Source: Mycolicibacterium wolinskyi (GTDB lineage: Bacteria; Actinomycetota; Actinomycetes; Mycobacteriales; Mycobacteriaceae). Taken from it: a stretch of DNA of 64,000 bases. Below the pieces are notes generated by a model. It was given only the letters and a program-made list of their open reading frames with translations, ran no database searches and was not told where the DNA came from. The stretch spans positions 248,001 to 312,000 of the forward strand of contig NZ_LQQA01000033.1 of NCBI RefSeq assembly GCF_002101965.1, read 5' to 3'. A program made the position numbers and the translations under genes. Below are positions 9,139-16,246 of the stretch, piece by piece. The first letter of the stretch is position 1, and every line of letters starts with the position of its first letter.

Positions 9139-10087
9139 CGGAGCTCTCCTGGCCCAGTGCGAACAGGGACACCAGATCGTAGGCGACGTGCGAGGCGGCC
9201 ACCCCGGTCATCTCGGCGTGGTCATAGGCCGGGGCGACCTCGACGACGTCGGCGCCGACGATGTTGAGCCCCCGGAACCCGCGCAGGATTTCGAGCAGTT
9301 CGCGGCTCGTCATGCCGCCGGCCTCCGGGGTTCCGGTGCCGGGTGCATGCGCCGGGTCGAGCACGTCGATGTCGATCGAGACGTAGACGGGCCGGTTACC
9401 CACACGCTGGCGAAGTTTGTCGACGACCTCGCGCACACCCTGGTAGTACACGTCGGACGACGTGACGATGCCGAACCCGAAGCGCCGGTCGTCCTCGAGA
9501 TCTTTCTTGCCGTACAGCGGGCCGCGGGTGCCGACGTGCGACAGGGCCTCGGTGTCGACGATGCCCTCTTCGACGGCACGCCGGAACGGGGTGCCGTGGG
9601 TGTACTCGGCGCCGAAGTAGGTGTCCCAGGTATCGAGATGGGCGTCGAAGTGCACGAGCGCGACGGGGCCGTGGTTGGCGGCGGCGGCCCGCAGCAGCGG
9701 CAATGCGATGGTGTGGTCACCGCCGATGGTCACGAGTTTCGTTCCATCCGAGGTGAGTTCGCGCGCGGCGCCCTCGATGGTCTCGATCGCCTCGTGAATG
9801 TTGAACGGGTTGACCGCGATATCACCGGCGTCGGCGACCTGCACGAGATCGAACGGCGACACATCCAGGCCCGGGTGGTACGGCCGCAGCAGGCGCGAGG
9901 ACTCCCGGACGTGGGTGGGACCGAACCGCGCGCCGGGGCGGTAGGAGACACCCGAGTCGAACGGCACGCCGGCGACGACGACGTCTGCCTTGGTCACCTG
10001 ATCGAGTCTGGGGAGTCGGGCGAAGGTGGCCGGTCCGGCGAAGCGCGGGATCTTCGACGCGTCGACGGGTCCGATCGGGGCGGTCAT
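9131..10087 (-). CDS. Agmatinase/guanidinobutyrase-type ureohydrolase
   Basis: This 318-residue arginase-superfamily enzyme hydrolyses a guanidino group to urea. The dinuclear manganese ligands are all visible: GGDHT, DAHLDTWD and SIDIDVLDP. Length and the PGTGTPE substrate loop match the agmatinase (SpeB) / guanidinobutyrase (GbuA) branch; sequence alone does not separate agmatine from 4-guanidinobutyrate. It overlaps the NCS1 permease gene by 4 bases (ATGA) and the ThDP gene by 8, and has a good GAGGAAG ribosome site. Association with a 2-oxoacid decarboxylase and two permeases favours guanidinobutyrate over agmatine. Confidence 0.88.
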   Translation of the reverse strand: MTAPIGPVDASKIPRFAGPATFARLPRLDQVTKADVVVAGVPFDSGVSYRPGARFGPTHVRESSRLLRPYHPGLDVSPFDLVQVADAGDIAVNPFNIHEAIETIEGAARELTSDGTKLVTIGGDHTIALPLLRAAAANHGPVALVHFDAHLDTWDTYFGAEYTHGTPFRRAVEEGIVDTEALSHVGTRGPLYGKKDLEDDRRFGFGIVTSSDVYYQGVREVVDKLRQRVGNRPVYVSIDIDVLDPAHAPGTGTPEAGGMTSRELLEILRGFRGLNIVGADVVEVAPAYDHAEMTGVAASHVAYDLVSLFALGQESSGA

Positions 10088-11634
10088 GCTGTCACTTCCT
10101 CTGCGGTTGGGGTGTTTTGGGGTTTGTCGTCACTGACGATCGGGATGTTGGCGGGCGCACCGGCAGGCACGCCGAGCGGACCGTCGGGGCCGAAGGCGTC
10201 GCGTGGTTCGGGGAACGCCCACAGCAGCGCGGGGTAGAGGATGGCCGCGAGGCCAAGGCCGACCGGTATCGACAGGTCGATGCCTGCGGCGAGATTGCCG
10301 AGCGGGCCGACGAACTGATCGGGCAGGTTGACGAAGCAGATCGACAGCGCGGCCGCGATGAGCCAGGCAGCCAAACCCCGCCAGTTCCAGCCGTGGGTGA
10401 ACCAGTAGCGGCCCCCGCGCTGCCTGCGGTTGAACACCTGGAGGGCGTCGGAGTCATACCAACCGCGGCGCGTGAACCAGCCGATCATCATGACGACCAT
10501 CCACGGCGCGGTGCACGTGACGATCAGTACGGCGAATGTCGAAATGCTCTGCACCACATTGAAAGCGAACCGGCCGATGAAGATGAACACGATGGCGATG
10601 GAGCCGATGAAGATCGTCGCCTGCACGCGGCTGAAGCGGGGGAACACGCTCGAGAAGTCCAGGCCGGTGCCGTAGAGCGCGGTGGTGCCGGTCGACATGC
10701 CGCCGATCAGCGCGATGAGGCAGACCGGCACGAAGTACCAACCCGGTGAGACGGTCAGCAGGCCACCGACATAGTCACCTGCGGCGAAGTTGTCCGGTGC
10801 GTGGGTCGCGATCACGGTCGCGGTGACCAGACCGAACAGGAACGGCACCAACGTCGACAACTGCGCGGCGATCGTGGCCACCATCGTCTTCCACGCCGGG
10901 GTATCCCGCGGGATGTAGCGCGCCCAGTCGCCGAGGAACGCACCGAACGATACCGGATTCGACATCACGATCAGCGCCGCACCAACGAACGACGGCCAGA
11001 ACAGCGGATCACCCATCGGCAGGGTGCCGGCATAGCTCGCGTCGAACATGCCGCCGAATGCCACGATTCCCGCGAGGAACAACAGAGTGGCCGCGACGAC
11101 GGCGATCTTGTTGACCAGCAACATGAATCGGAAGCCGTAGATGCACACCACGAGCACCAACAGCGCGAAGATTCCGTACGCGACACCGACCGCGGTGTCG
11201 TTCTGGGGTAGGCCGATCGCGCGGTTCGCCCCACCCACGAGCACGTCGCCGGACGTCCACACCGAGATCGAGAAGAACGCGACCGCCGTCAGCAGGGACA
11301 GGAACGAACCGACCACACGACCGTGCACACCCAGGTGCGCCGAGGAGGACACCGCGTTGTTGGTGCCGTTGCGCGGACCGAACAACGACATCGGCGCCAG
11401 GATCAACGAGCCGAGGATCAGACCGGCCAGCGTCGCGAGCAGACCGTCGCGAAACGACAAACCGAAGATGATCGGGAACGTGCCGAGCACCACCGTGGCG
11501 ATCGTGTTGGCGCCACCGAAGACCAGACGGAACAGGTCCAGTGGACCGGCGGTGCGCTCGGCGTCGGGGATCGGTTCGACGCCGTGCGTCTCCACCTCCG
11601 TGACTTTGGGCCTGATCGGGGGAGTGTCAGCCAT
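10084..11634 (-). CDS. NCS1 family permease (purine-cytosine permease-like)
   Basis: This 516-residue protein has 12 predicted membrane segments and the NCS1 signature regions, including FGLSFRDGLLATLAGLILG and GPRNGTNN near the N-terminus and IMSNPVSFGAFLGDWARYIP in the middle. Family members import nucleobases, allantoin, hydantoins or related small nitrogen compounds. As first gene of the operon with a ureohydrolase, it probably imports a guanidino compound. I start at ATG 11634 with an AAGGA ribosome site five bases upstream; a further ATG lies two codons earlier. It is divergent from an Lrp-type regulator. Confidence 0.85.
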   Translation of the reverse strand: MADTPPIRPKVTEVETHGVEPIPDAERTAGPLDLFRLVFGGANTIATVVLGTFPIIFGLSFRDGLLATLAGLILGSLILAPMSLFGPRNGTNNAVSSSAHLGVHGRVVGSFLSLLTAVAFFSISVWTSGDVLVGGANRAIGLPQNDTAVGVAYGIFALLVLVVCIYGFRFMLLVNKIAVVAATLLFLAGIVAFGGMFDASYAGTLPMGDPLFWPSFVGAALIVMSNPVSFGAFLGDWARYIPRDTPAWKTMVATIAAQLSTLVPFLFGLVTATVIATHAPDNFAAGDYVGGLLTVSPGWYFVPVCLIALIGGMSTGTTALYGTGLDFSSVFPRFSRVQATIFIGSIAIVFIFIGRFAFNVVQSISTFAVLIVTCTAPWMVVMMIGWFTRRGWYDSDALQVFNRRQRGGRYWFTHGWNWRGLAAWLIAAALSICFVNLPDQFVGPLGNLAAGIDLSIPVGLGLAAILYPALLWAFPEPRDAFGPDGPLGVPAGAPANIPIVSDDKPQNTPTAEEVTA

Positions 11635-11723
11635 GGGCATCCTTGCGCGGGGAGGGCGAAGTGTGATGTGCGTTACGGTAAACCCGCAGGTCGGCGCACG
11701 CAATCGATTCGCTCGTTACACCC

Positions 11724-11742
11724 ATATTGCGAGTTTCGATAT
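11724..11742. promoter_or_regulatory. Candidate operator in the permease/Lrp divergent intergenic region
   Basis: An imperfect inverted repeat (ATATTGCGA-GT-TTCGATAT) sits in the 222-bp intergenic space between the divergent NCS1 permease and Lrp-type regulator genes. It is AT-rich against a GC-rich background, as Lrp sites often are. This is a pattern call only. Confidence 0.3.
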
Positions 11743-11856
11743 GCGCGTGGAGCGTGGCATTAAGATCAGAAATTACGACTACGCGGCTTCATGGCGATCT
11801 TTGTGCCGGAGCATCGGTGAGTAAAAATCTTCGAACGAATTTCAGGTGGTGTTCAG

Positions 11857-12765
11857 ATGGACGAGGTGGACGAGGCCATCGTCAGCCTGCTCGAGGGAGA
11901 CGGGCGGTTGACCCACCGCGACATCGCGCGTCAGGTCGGATTGTCGCGGTCGGCGGCGGCCACCCGGATGCAGCGGCTCATCGCCAGCGGGCAGGTCGTG
12001 GTGCGCGGTGTCGTGCATCCCGCGGTGCTGGGTCGTGGTGCGCTGGCGCATGTCAGCGTGACGGTCGACGGGCCGGCCGCCCGCATCGCAACCTCCCTGG
12101 CGCGCCGCGACGACGTCGCGTTCCTGTCGCTGACCAGTGGTGCCTACGGGTTGATCGTCGAGGTGCGGGTCGCGTCGATTCGTGACATCGACGGGGTGAT
12201 CGACGAGATGCGGGCCATGGCGGGTGTCGTCGGCGTCGACACACTCACCTACGTCGAGGTGCTGCGCGACGTGGTCGGGCCGGTCGGCGATGTCAGCGTC
12301 GAGGTCGATGACATGGACCTGGCACTGCTGCGCGCACTGCAGGGTGACGGCCGGGCATCGTATGTGGAACTCGCCGAGACCGTCGGACTTTCGCCCGCGG
12401 GTGCCCGGCGCCGGGTGGTGCGGCTCGTAGAGTCGCAGGTGGTGCGCATCGGTGCGGTGGTCCGGCATTCCGGGCAGGACCGGCAGAGCGCGCTCGGGCT
12501 GGGTATCCGGCTGACCGGGGCCGCCGATGACGTCGTGTCCGCGCTGATGACGATGCGCTCGGTGATCTTCGTGGCGCGGACGTTGGGTCGCTTCGACTTG
12601 CTGGTCACGGTGCGCGCATTCTCGGCCGCACAGCTGGTCGAGATCCTCGACGCGGTGCGGGCGCTTCCCGGCGTCGGTGTCGTCGACAGCTGGGTGCACC
12701 TCGAGGTGGTCAAAGAGAGCTACGCGTCGGGCCTGGACGCCATGGCACGGGCAGCGGCGCCGTAA
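11857..12765 (+). CDS. Duplicated Lrp/AsnC-type transcriptional regulator
   Basis: The 302-residue protein is about twice the usual Lrp length and consists of two Lrp modules in tandem. Residues about 1-55 and 150-205 are winged helix-turn-helix domains (IARQVGLSRSAAATRMQRL; LAETVGLSPAGARRRVVRL), each followed by a RAM-type ligand/oligomerisation domain. Such fused regulators are known in actinobacteria. It is divergently transcribed from the permease-ureohydrolase-decarboxylase-symporter operon and is the likely regulator of it, with an amino acid or guanidino acid as effector (inference). Confidence 0.88.
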   Translation: MDEVDEAIVSLLEGDGRLTHRDIARQVGLSRSAAATRMQRLIASGQVVVRGVVHPAVLGRGALAHVSVTVDGPAARIATSLARRDDVAFLSLTSGAYGLIVEVRVASIRDIDGVIDEMRAMAGVVGVDTLTYVEVLRDVVGPVGDVSVEVDDMDLALLRALQGDGRASYVELAETVGLSPAGARRRVVRLVESQVVRIGAVVRHSGQDRQSALGLGIRLTGAADDVVSALMTMRSVIFVARTLGRFDLLVTVRAFSAAQLVEILDAVRALPGVGVVDSWVHLEVVKESYASGLDAMARAAAP

Positions 12766-12788
12766 AGCGCCCGCCGGCGGCGGCGGTG

Positions 12789-13604
12789 ATGGATACTGCC
12801 GGTGTGTTGAGTCAGTTGACGCGCCTGGTGGCGTTGTCGCCGCCGGGACTGGCCGATATCAATGCCGACGTTCGGGAGGCGTGCGCCGCGACGGTCGGAC
12901 TGTCGCCGCTGCCTGCCGAATCCTGTGGCGGCGCCGTCGACCCGATGATCACCGAGTTCGCCGAGCAATTCAGTGCCGACGTCACCGCGATCAGCGATGC
13001 GCAGCGAGCCGCCTTCGGGGACCTGCTGGGTCCCAATGTTTTTGGTGTGACGACCCTGATCTTCATCGCCGACTTCGTGCCGCGGGTGCTCGCCGGGCTG
13101 TGCTCGATCGGGGTGAACGTGCCGGTCGAACCGGGCAGCTGGGACCACGACACCTCACCCTCCGACTACGTGATCGACGTCTTCGTGCCCGCGGTTGGCC
13201 GGATGCGCGCGCTCGACCCCGTGACATCCGAGATCGTGCGGCTTCGCGGCGCCCGCCAGCACAACTGCCGGCTGTGCAAGTCACTGCGCGAGGCCGGTGC
13301 GTTGGAGGCCGGCGCTACCGAGACGATGTTCTCCGCAATCGATCACTACGAGAATTCCGAGTTGTCCGAACGCCACAAGGCGGCCCTGCGCTATGTCGAC
13401 GCGCTGATCTGGACACCGTCGCGGGTGTCGGGTGATTCGCTGCTCGAGCACTTCTCCCGCGACGAGGCAATCGAATTGACGCTCGACGTCATGCGCAACG
13501 CGTGCAACAAGGTGGCCGTCGCATTGGGCGTCGATGGTGCACGCGTCCACGAGGGCACCGAGCAATACCGGATCGGCGACGACGGGCAGCCGGTCTACAC
13601 CTGA
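12789..13604 (+). CDS. AhpD/carboxymuconolactone decarboxylase-like protein
   Basis: This 271-residue protein carries the AhpD-like active-site segment GARQHNCRLCKSLR, with the CxxC pair and preceding His that in the family act as a thiol-disulfide relay or in hydroperoxide reduction. The rest is alpha-helical, with LGPNVFGVTTLIFIADFVPRV as a hydrophobic stretch. Its exact role is unknown. It lies 23 bases after the Lrp gene on the same strand and its 3' end overlaps the convergent threonine aldolase gene by 10 bases. I chose ATG 12789; a GTG one codon earlier is possible. Confidence 0.7.
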   Translation: MDTAGVLSQLTRLVALSPPGLADINADVREACAATVGLSPLPAESCGGAVDPMITEFAEQFSADVTAISDAQRAAFGDLLGPNVFGVTTLIFIADFVPRVLAGLCSIGVNVPVEPGSWDHDTSPSDYVIDVFVPAVGRMRALDPVTSEIVRLRGARQHNCRLCKSLREAGALEAGATETMFSAIDHYENSELSERHKAALRYVDALIWTPSRVSGDSLLEHFSRDEAIELTLDVMRNACNKVAVALGVDGARVHEGTEQYRIGDDGQPVYT

Positions 13605-14626
13605 CCGAGCAGGCTCAGCACGTCATCGACTTCGCGTTCGGTGGTCGCCCACGAGGACACGAACCGGACGGTCGGCAGCAGCGGGTCCGGCCGATGGACC
13701 GCATACGCCGTCGACAGCTGGTGATATTCACGAGGATCGAGGTCGACGAACACCTCGTTGGCCTCGGTCGGGGAGGCCAGCCGCAGGCCAAGGCTTTCGA
13801 ATCCGACGCTCAACCGGGCGGCCATATGGTTGGCGTGGTCGGCGTTTCGCAGCCATAAACCGTCGCGGAACAGGGCCTCGAACTGCGCGGCGATGAAGCG
13901 TTGCTTGCTCGCGAGATGACCGATCTGCTTCTGCACGAAGTGAATTCCGTCAAACAGCTCGGGACGTCGCACCAGGATCGCGTCGCCGAGCAGGAGGCCG
14001 TTCTTCGTGCCGCCGACCGTGACGATGTCGGCGTCACCGATGGCTTCGCGCGGCGGGATGTCCAGCGCCGCTACCGCATTGGCGATTCGCGAACCGTCCA
14101 CGTGCACGAGCAGATCCAGGTCATGGGCATGGTCGATGAAGTCTTTGATCGCCTGCGGAGTCCACAGCCGCCCGTTCTCGGTGGACTGCGTGATCGTGAC
14201 GATGCGGGGTTGCGAGTGATGGACCGGTCCGCGCCGCGTGACCGCGCGGTCGAGTTCGGCCGGGTCGATGAGCCCGTCGTCGCTCGGCAGTTTGGTGAGC
14301 TGGGCGCCCGACAGTCGGACGGGACCGCCGGCCTCGTCGACCAGTGAGTGCGCGACGTCGCTGCACAGAATCTCCTGCCACGGCCGCACCGCCGACGCGA
14401 GCGCGATGATGTTGGCGCCCGTGCCCGTCAGCGCGAACAGCACATCGGCGTCGGGGGAGTCGAACGTCGTCTTGACGGCCTCGGTCGCGCGTTGTGTGGC
14501 GGCGTCGTCACCGTAGGACGCGACCGCGCTGTCATTGGCGGCGGTGATCGCCTCGATGACTTGCGGATGAGCGGGCGCGGCGTTGTCGGAGGCGAATGCG
14601 TAAGACGGTGACGGCACGTCCGCCAT
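13595..14626 (-). CDS. Low-specificity threonine aldolase (PLP-dependent)
   Basis: The 343-residue protein is a fold-type I PLP enzyme of the threonine aldolase/beta-eliminating lyase family, cleaving threonine-type beta-hydroxy amino acids to glycine and an aldehyde. The PLP lysine is Lys208 in VGGTKNG, the pyridine-N aspartate is Asp177 in HVDGSR, and the N-terminal FASDNAAPAHP and GTGANIIAL segments are family hallmarks. I start at ATG 14626, giving MADVPSPSY; upstream in-frame sequence is Arg-rich and not conserved in style. It is convergent with the AhpD-like gene. Confidence 0.88.
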   Translation of the reverse strand: MADVPSPSYAFASDNAAPAHPQVIEAITAANDSAVASYGDDAATQRATEAVKTTFDSPDADVLFALTGTGANIIALASAVRPWQEILCSDVAHSLVDEAGGPVRLSGAQLTKLPSDDGLIDPAELDRAVTRRGPVHHSQPRIVTITQSTENGRLWTPQAIKDFIDHAHDLDLLVHVDGSRIANAVAALDIPPREAIGDADIVTVGGTKNGLLLGDAILVRRPELFDGIHFVQKQIGHLASKQRFIAAQFEALFRDGLWLRNADHANHMAARLSVGFESLGLRLASPTEANEVFVDLDPREYHQLSTAYAVHRPDPLLPTVRFVSSWATTEREVDDVLSLLGQV

Positions 14627-14782
14627 GATCCCACTACGTCGGGGCGGTCTTCGCCGAGGAAGAGCGACTCGCCGAGTGTGCCGATCGATACGGCCGTCGC
14701 GGATGAAACCGCACGTTCGGCTGACTCCGCGAGTCGTTCGGCTGCGGCTGTGTGGGATCATGGGTGCCGCGCAGATGCGCCC

Positions 14783-14856
14783 GGGGCGGTAGCTCAGTCG
14801 GTTAGAGCCGTGGACTCATAATCCATTGGTCGCGGGTTCGAGCCCCGCCCGCCCCA
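14783..14856 (+). tRNA. tRNA with CAU anticodon (Met or lysidine-type Ile2)
   Basis: A complete 74-nt cloverleaf is present: acceptor stem GGGGCGG/CCGCCCC with discriminator A, D-arm AGCTCAGTCGGTTAGAGC, anticodon stem GTGGA/TCCAT with loop CTCATAA (anticodon CAU), and T-arm GCGGG-TTCGAGC-CCCGC. CCA is not encoded. Elongator tRNA-Met and tRNA-Ile2 both read CAU, and I cannot decide between them by eye. The last six bases are part of a 15-bp direct repeat created by the adjacent IS insertion. Confidence 0.95.
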
Positions 14857-14865
14857 CTCATGCCC
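14851..14865. repeat. Left target-site duplication of the IS element
   Basis: The 15-mer GCCCCACTCATGCCC occurs here, including the last six bases of the tRNA, and again at 16224-16238 immediately outside the right end of the IS. Fifteen bases lies within the range reported for IS481-family target duplications. Confidence 0.85.
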
Positions 14866-14917
14866 TGTATGACGTCGGGTGAGGCTTGACGTTTTGTCTC
14901 CGGTTGATGGGCGACAG

Positions 14918-14964
14918 TGTTTCGGCTGATGCCTTACATCTGTTTCGGTTGATCCTTGACACTC
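14918..14964. repeat. Left-end tandem transposase-site repeats of the IS
   Basis: Two direct copies of a 21-mer beginning TGTTTCGG (14918-14938 and 14941-14961) match at 17 of 21 positions. The second belongs to a 27-bp sequence that is exactly inverted at 16170-16196. Confidence 0.75.
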
Positions 14965-14969
14965 CCTGG

Positions 14970-16157
14970 ATGAGGGAGTTGAGCGTGGTCGAGCAGAGGT
15001 ATCAGGCCGTGTTGGCGGTGATCAGTGATGGTTTGTCGATAACGCAGGTGGCCAGCAAGGTCGGGGTGTCGCGGCAGACGCTGCATGCTTGGTTGGCCCG
15101 CTATGAGGCCGAGGGTCTGGATGGGTTGGCGGATCGGTCGCATCGGCCGGCGTGGTGTCCGCATCAGATGCCGGCCGAGGTGGAAGCGACGGTGCTGGAG
15201 CTGCGGCGCTCGCGCCCGTACTGGGGGCCGCGGCGGTTGGTGTTCGAACTGGCCAAACGCGACGTGGCACCGCTGCCGTCGGCCTCAGCGGTGTATCGGG
15301 CGTTGCTGCGGGCCGGGTTGATTGATCCGAGGCTGCGGGATCGACGCGCTCGCAAGTGGAAACGTTGGGAACGCGCTACCCCGATGGAGTTGTGGCAGAT
15401 GGATGTGGTGGGCGGATTCCCCCTGGCCAATGGGACCAGTGCCAAGGCGTTGACCGGGATCGACGATCACTCCCGGATGTGCGTGTGTGCTCGGTTGATG
15501 GTCCGGGAGCGTACCCGCGCGGTGTGCGACGGGCTGCGCGAGGCGTTGGCGACCTACGGCGCTCCTGAGCAGATCTTGACCGATAACGGCAAGGTGTTCA
15601 CCGGCCGGTTTAACCATCCTCCGGTGGAGGTGCTCTTCGATGCGATCTGCCGCGAGCATGGCATCGAGCATCTGCTGACCCAGCCACGCACGCCGACCAC
15701 GACCGGCAAGATCGAGCGGTTTCACCGCAGCCTGCGAGCCGAGTTCCTCCGCACCGCAGCGCCTTTCGCCAACCTGAGGACCGCCCAGGCGGCGTTGGAT
15801 GCATGGGTGTGCGAGTACAACACCGTTCGGCCGCATCAGTCGTTGAAGATGGCCACCCCGGCCGAACGATTCACTGCCGGTGCTCGTGTCAGCCCAGCGG
15901 TCAGGACATCCGCTGCCCCTGACGAGCGCGGTGGCCAGGACTGGGTGTCACGGACGGTGACCACCAACGGGGTGGTCTGCGTGTCCTGGCAGCAGGTCAG
16001 CGTGGGCCGGCATTACGCGGGGGCACGCTGCGATGTGCACGTCGACGGTGGGCTGCTGCGGTTCTGGGTCGGCGACCAACTCGTCAAAACCGCTGCCCGC
16101 ACCAGCACCGGCGAGGTACGAAACAAACGGGCCTTCCGCACCGGCGCACAGGCCTAA
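14970..16157 (+). CDS. IS481 family transposase (DDE integrase core)
   Basis: This 395-residue transposase has an N-terminal helix-turn-helix (ISDGLSITQVASKVGVSRQT) and a DDE integrase core: first Asp in WQMDVVG, second Asp in LTDNGKVFTG, Glu in GKIERFHRSL, then the typical YNTVRPHQSL. These features and the single-ORF layout point to the IS481 family rather than two-frame IS3. I chose ATG 14970, just inside the left inverted repeat, giving MRELSVVEQRYQAVLAVI as in relatives; in-frame starts at 14907 or 14886 would run through the repeats. It appears intact and potentially active. Confidence 0.92.
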   Translation: MRELSVVEQRYQAVLAVISDGLSITQVASKVGVSRQTLHAWLARYEAEGLDGLADRSHRPAWCPHQMPAEVEATVLELRRSRPYWGPRRLVFELAKRDVAPLPSASAVYRALLRAGLIDPRLRDRRARKWKRWERATPMELWQMDVVGGFPLANGTSAKALTGIDDHSRMCVCARLMVRERTRAVCDGLREALATYGAPEQILTDNGKVFTGRFNHPPVEVLFDAICREHGIEHLLTQPRTPTTTGKIERFHRSLRAEFLRTAAPFANLRTAQAALDAWVCEYNTVRPHQSLKMATPAERFTAGARVSPAVRTSAAPDERGGQDWVSRTVTTNGVVCVSWQQVSVGRHYAGARCDVHVDGGLLRFWVGDQLVKTAARTSTGEVRNKRAFRTGAQA

Positions 16158-16169
16158 ACCACAACACCA

Positions 16170-16196
16170 GAGTGTCAAGGATCAACCGAAACAGAT
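16170..16196. repeat. Right-end 27-bp inverted repeat of the IS
   Basis: This sequence is the exact reverse complement of 14938-14964. It starts 12 bases after the transposase stop and lies 27 bases inside the outer right end at 16223. Confidence 0.85.
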
Positions 16197-16223
16197 CCGT
16201 CAACCATCAACCGACTCTCAACA

Positions 16224-16238
16224 GCCCCACTCATGCCC
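16224..16238. repeat. Right target-site duplication of the IS element
   Basis: Exact 15-bp copy of GCCCCACTCATGCCC found at 14851-14865. It lies 8 bases from the stop of the convergent murein hydrolase gene, so the insertion has probably separated that gene from its original downstream sequence. Confidence 0.85.
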
Positions 16239-16246
16239 CGAGTCCG

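Larger units (their letters stand above)
14866..16223. mobile_element. IS481-type insertion sequence, 1358 bp, apparently complete
   Basis: The element is bounded by identical 15-bp direct repeats. Its termini begin TGT and end ACA and form imperfect inverted repeats (18 of 26 positions match between 14866-14891 and the complement of 16198-16223). It holds one intact transposase gene. Inside the ends lie a perfect 27-bp inverted repeat pair (14938-14964 and 16170-16196) and a diverged direct copy (14918-14938), probably transposase binding sites. It has landed between the tRNA and the convergent murein hydrolase gene without breaking either. Intact ends and a perfect target duplication suggest a fairly recent insertion. 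Confidence 0.85.

Noticed and set aside
14866..16223. Integrative element or prophage using the tRNA as attachment site
   Set aside because: There is no integrase or cargo; the 15-bp repeats tightly bound a single DDE transposase gene with TGT/ACA ends, which is an IS insertion.
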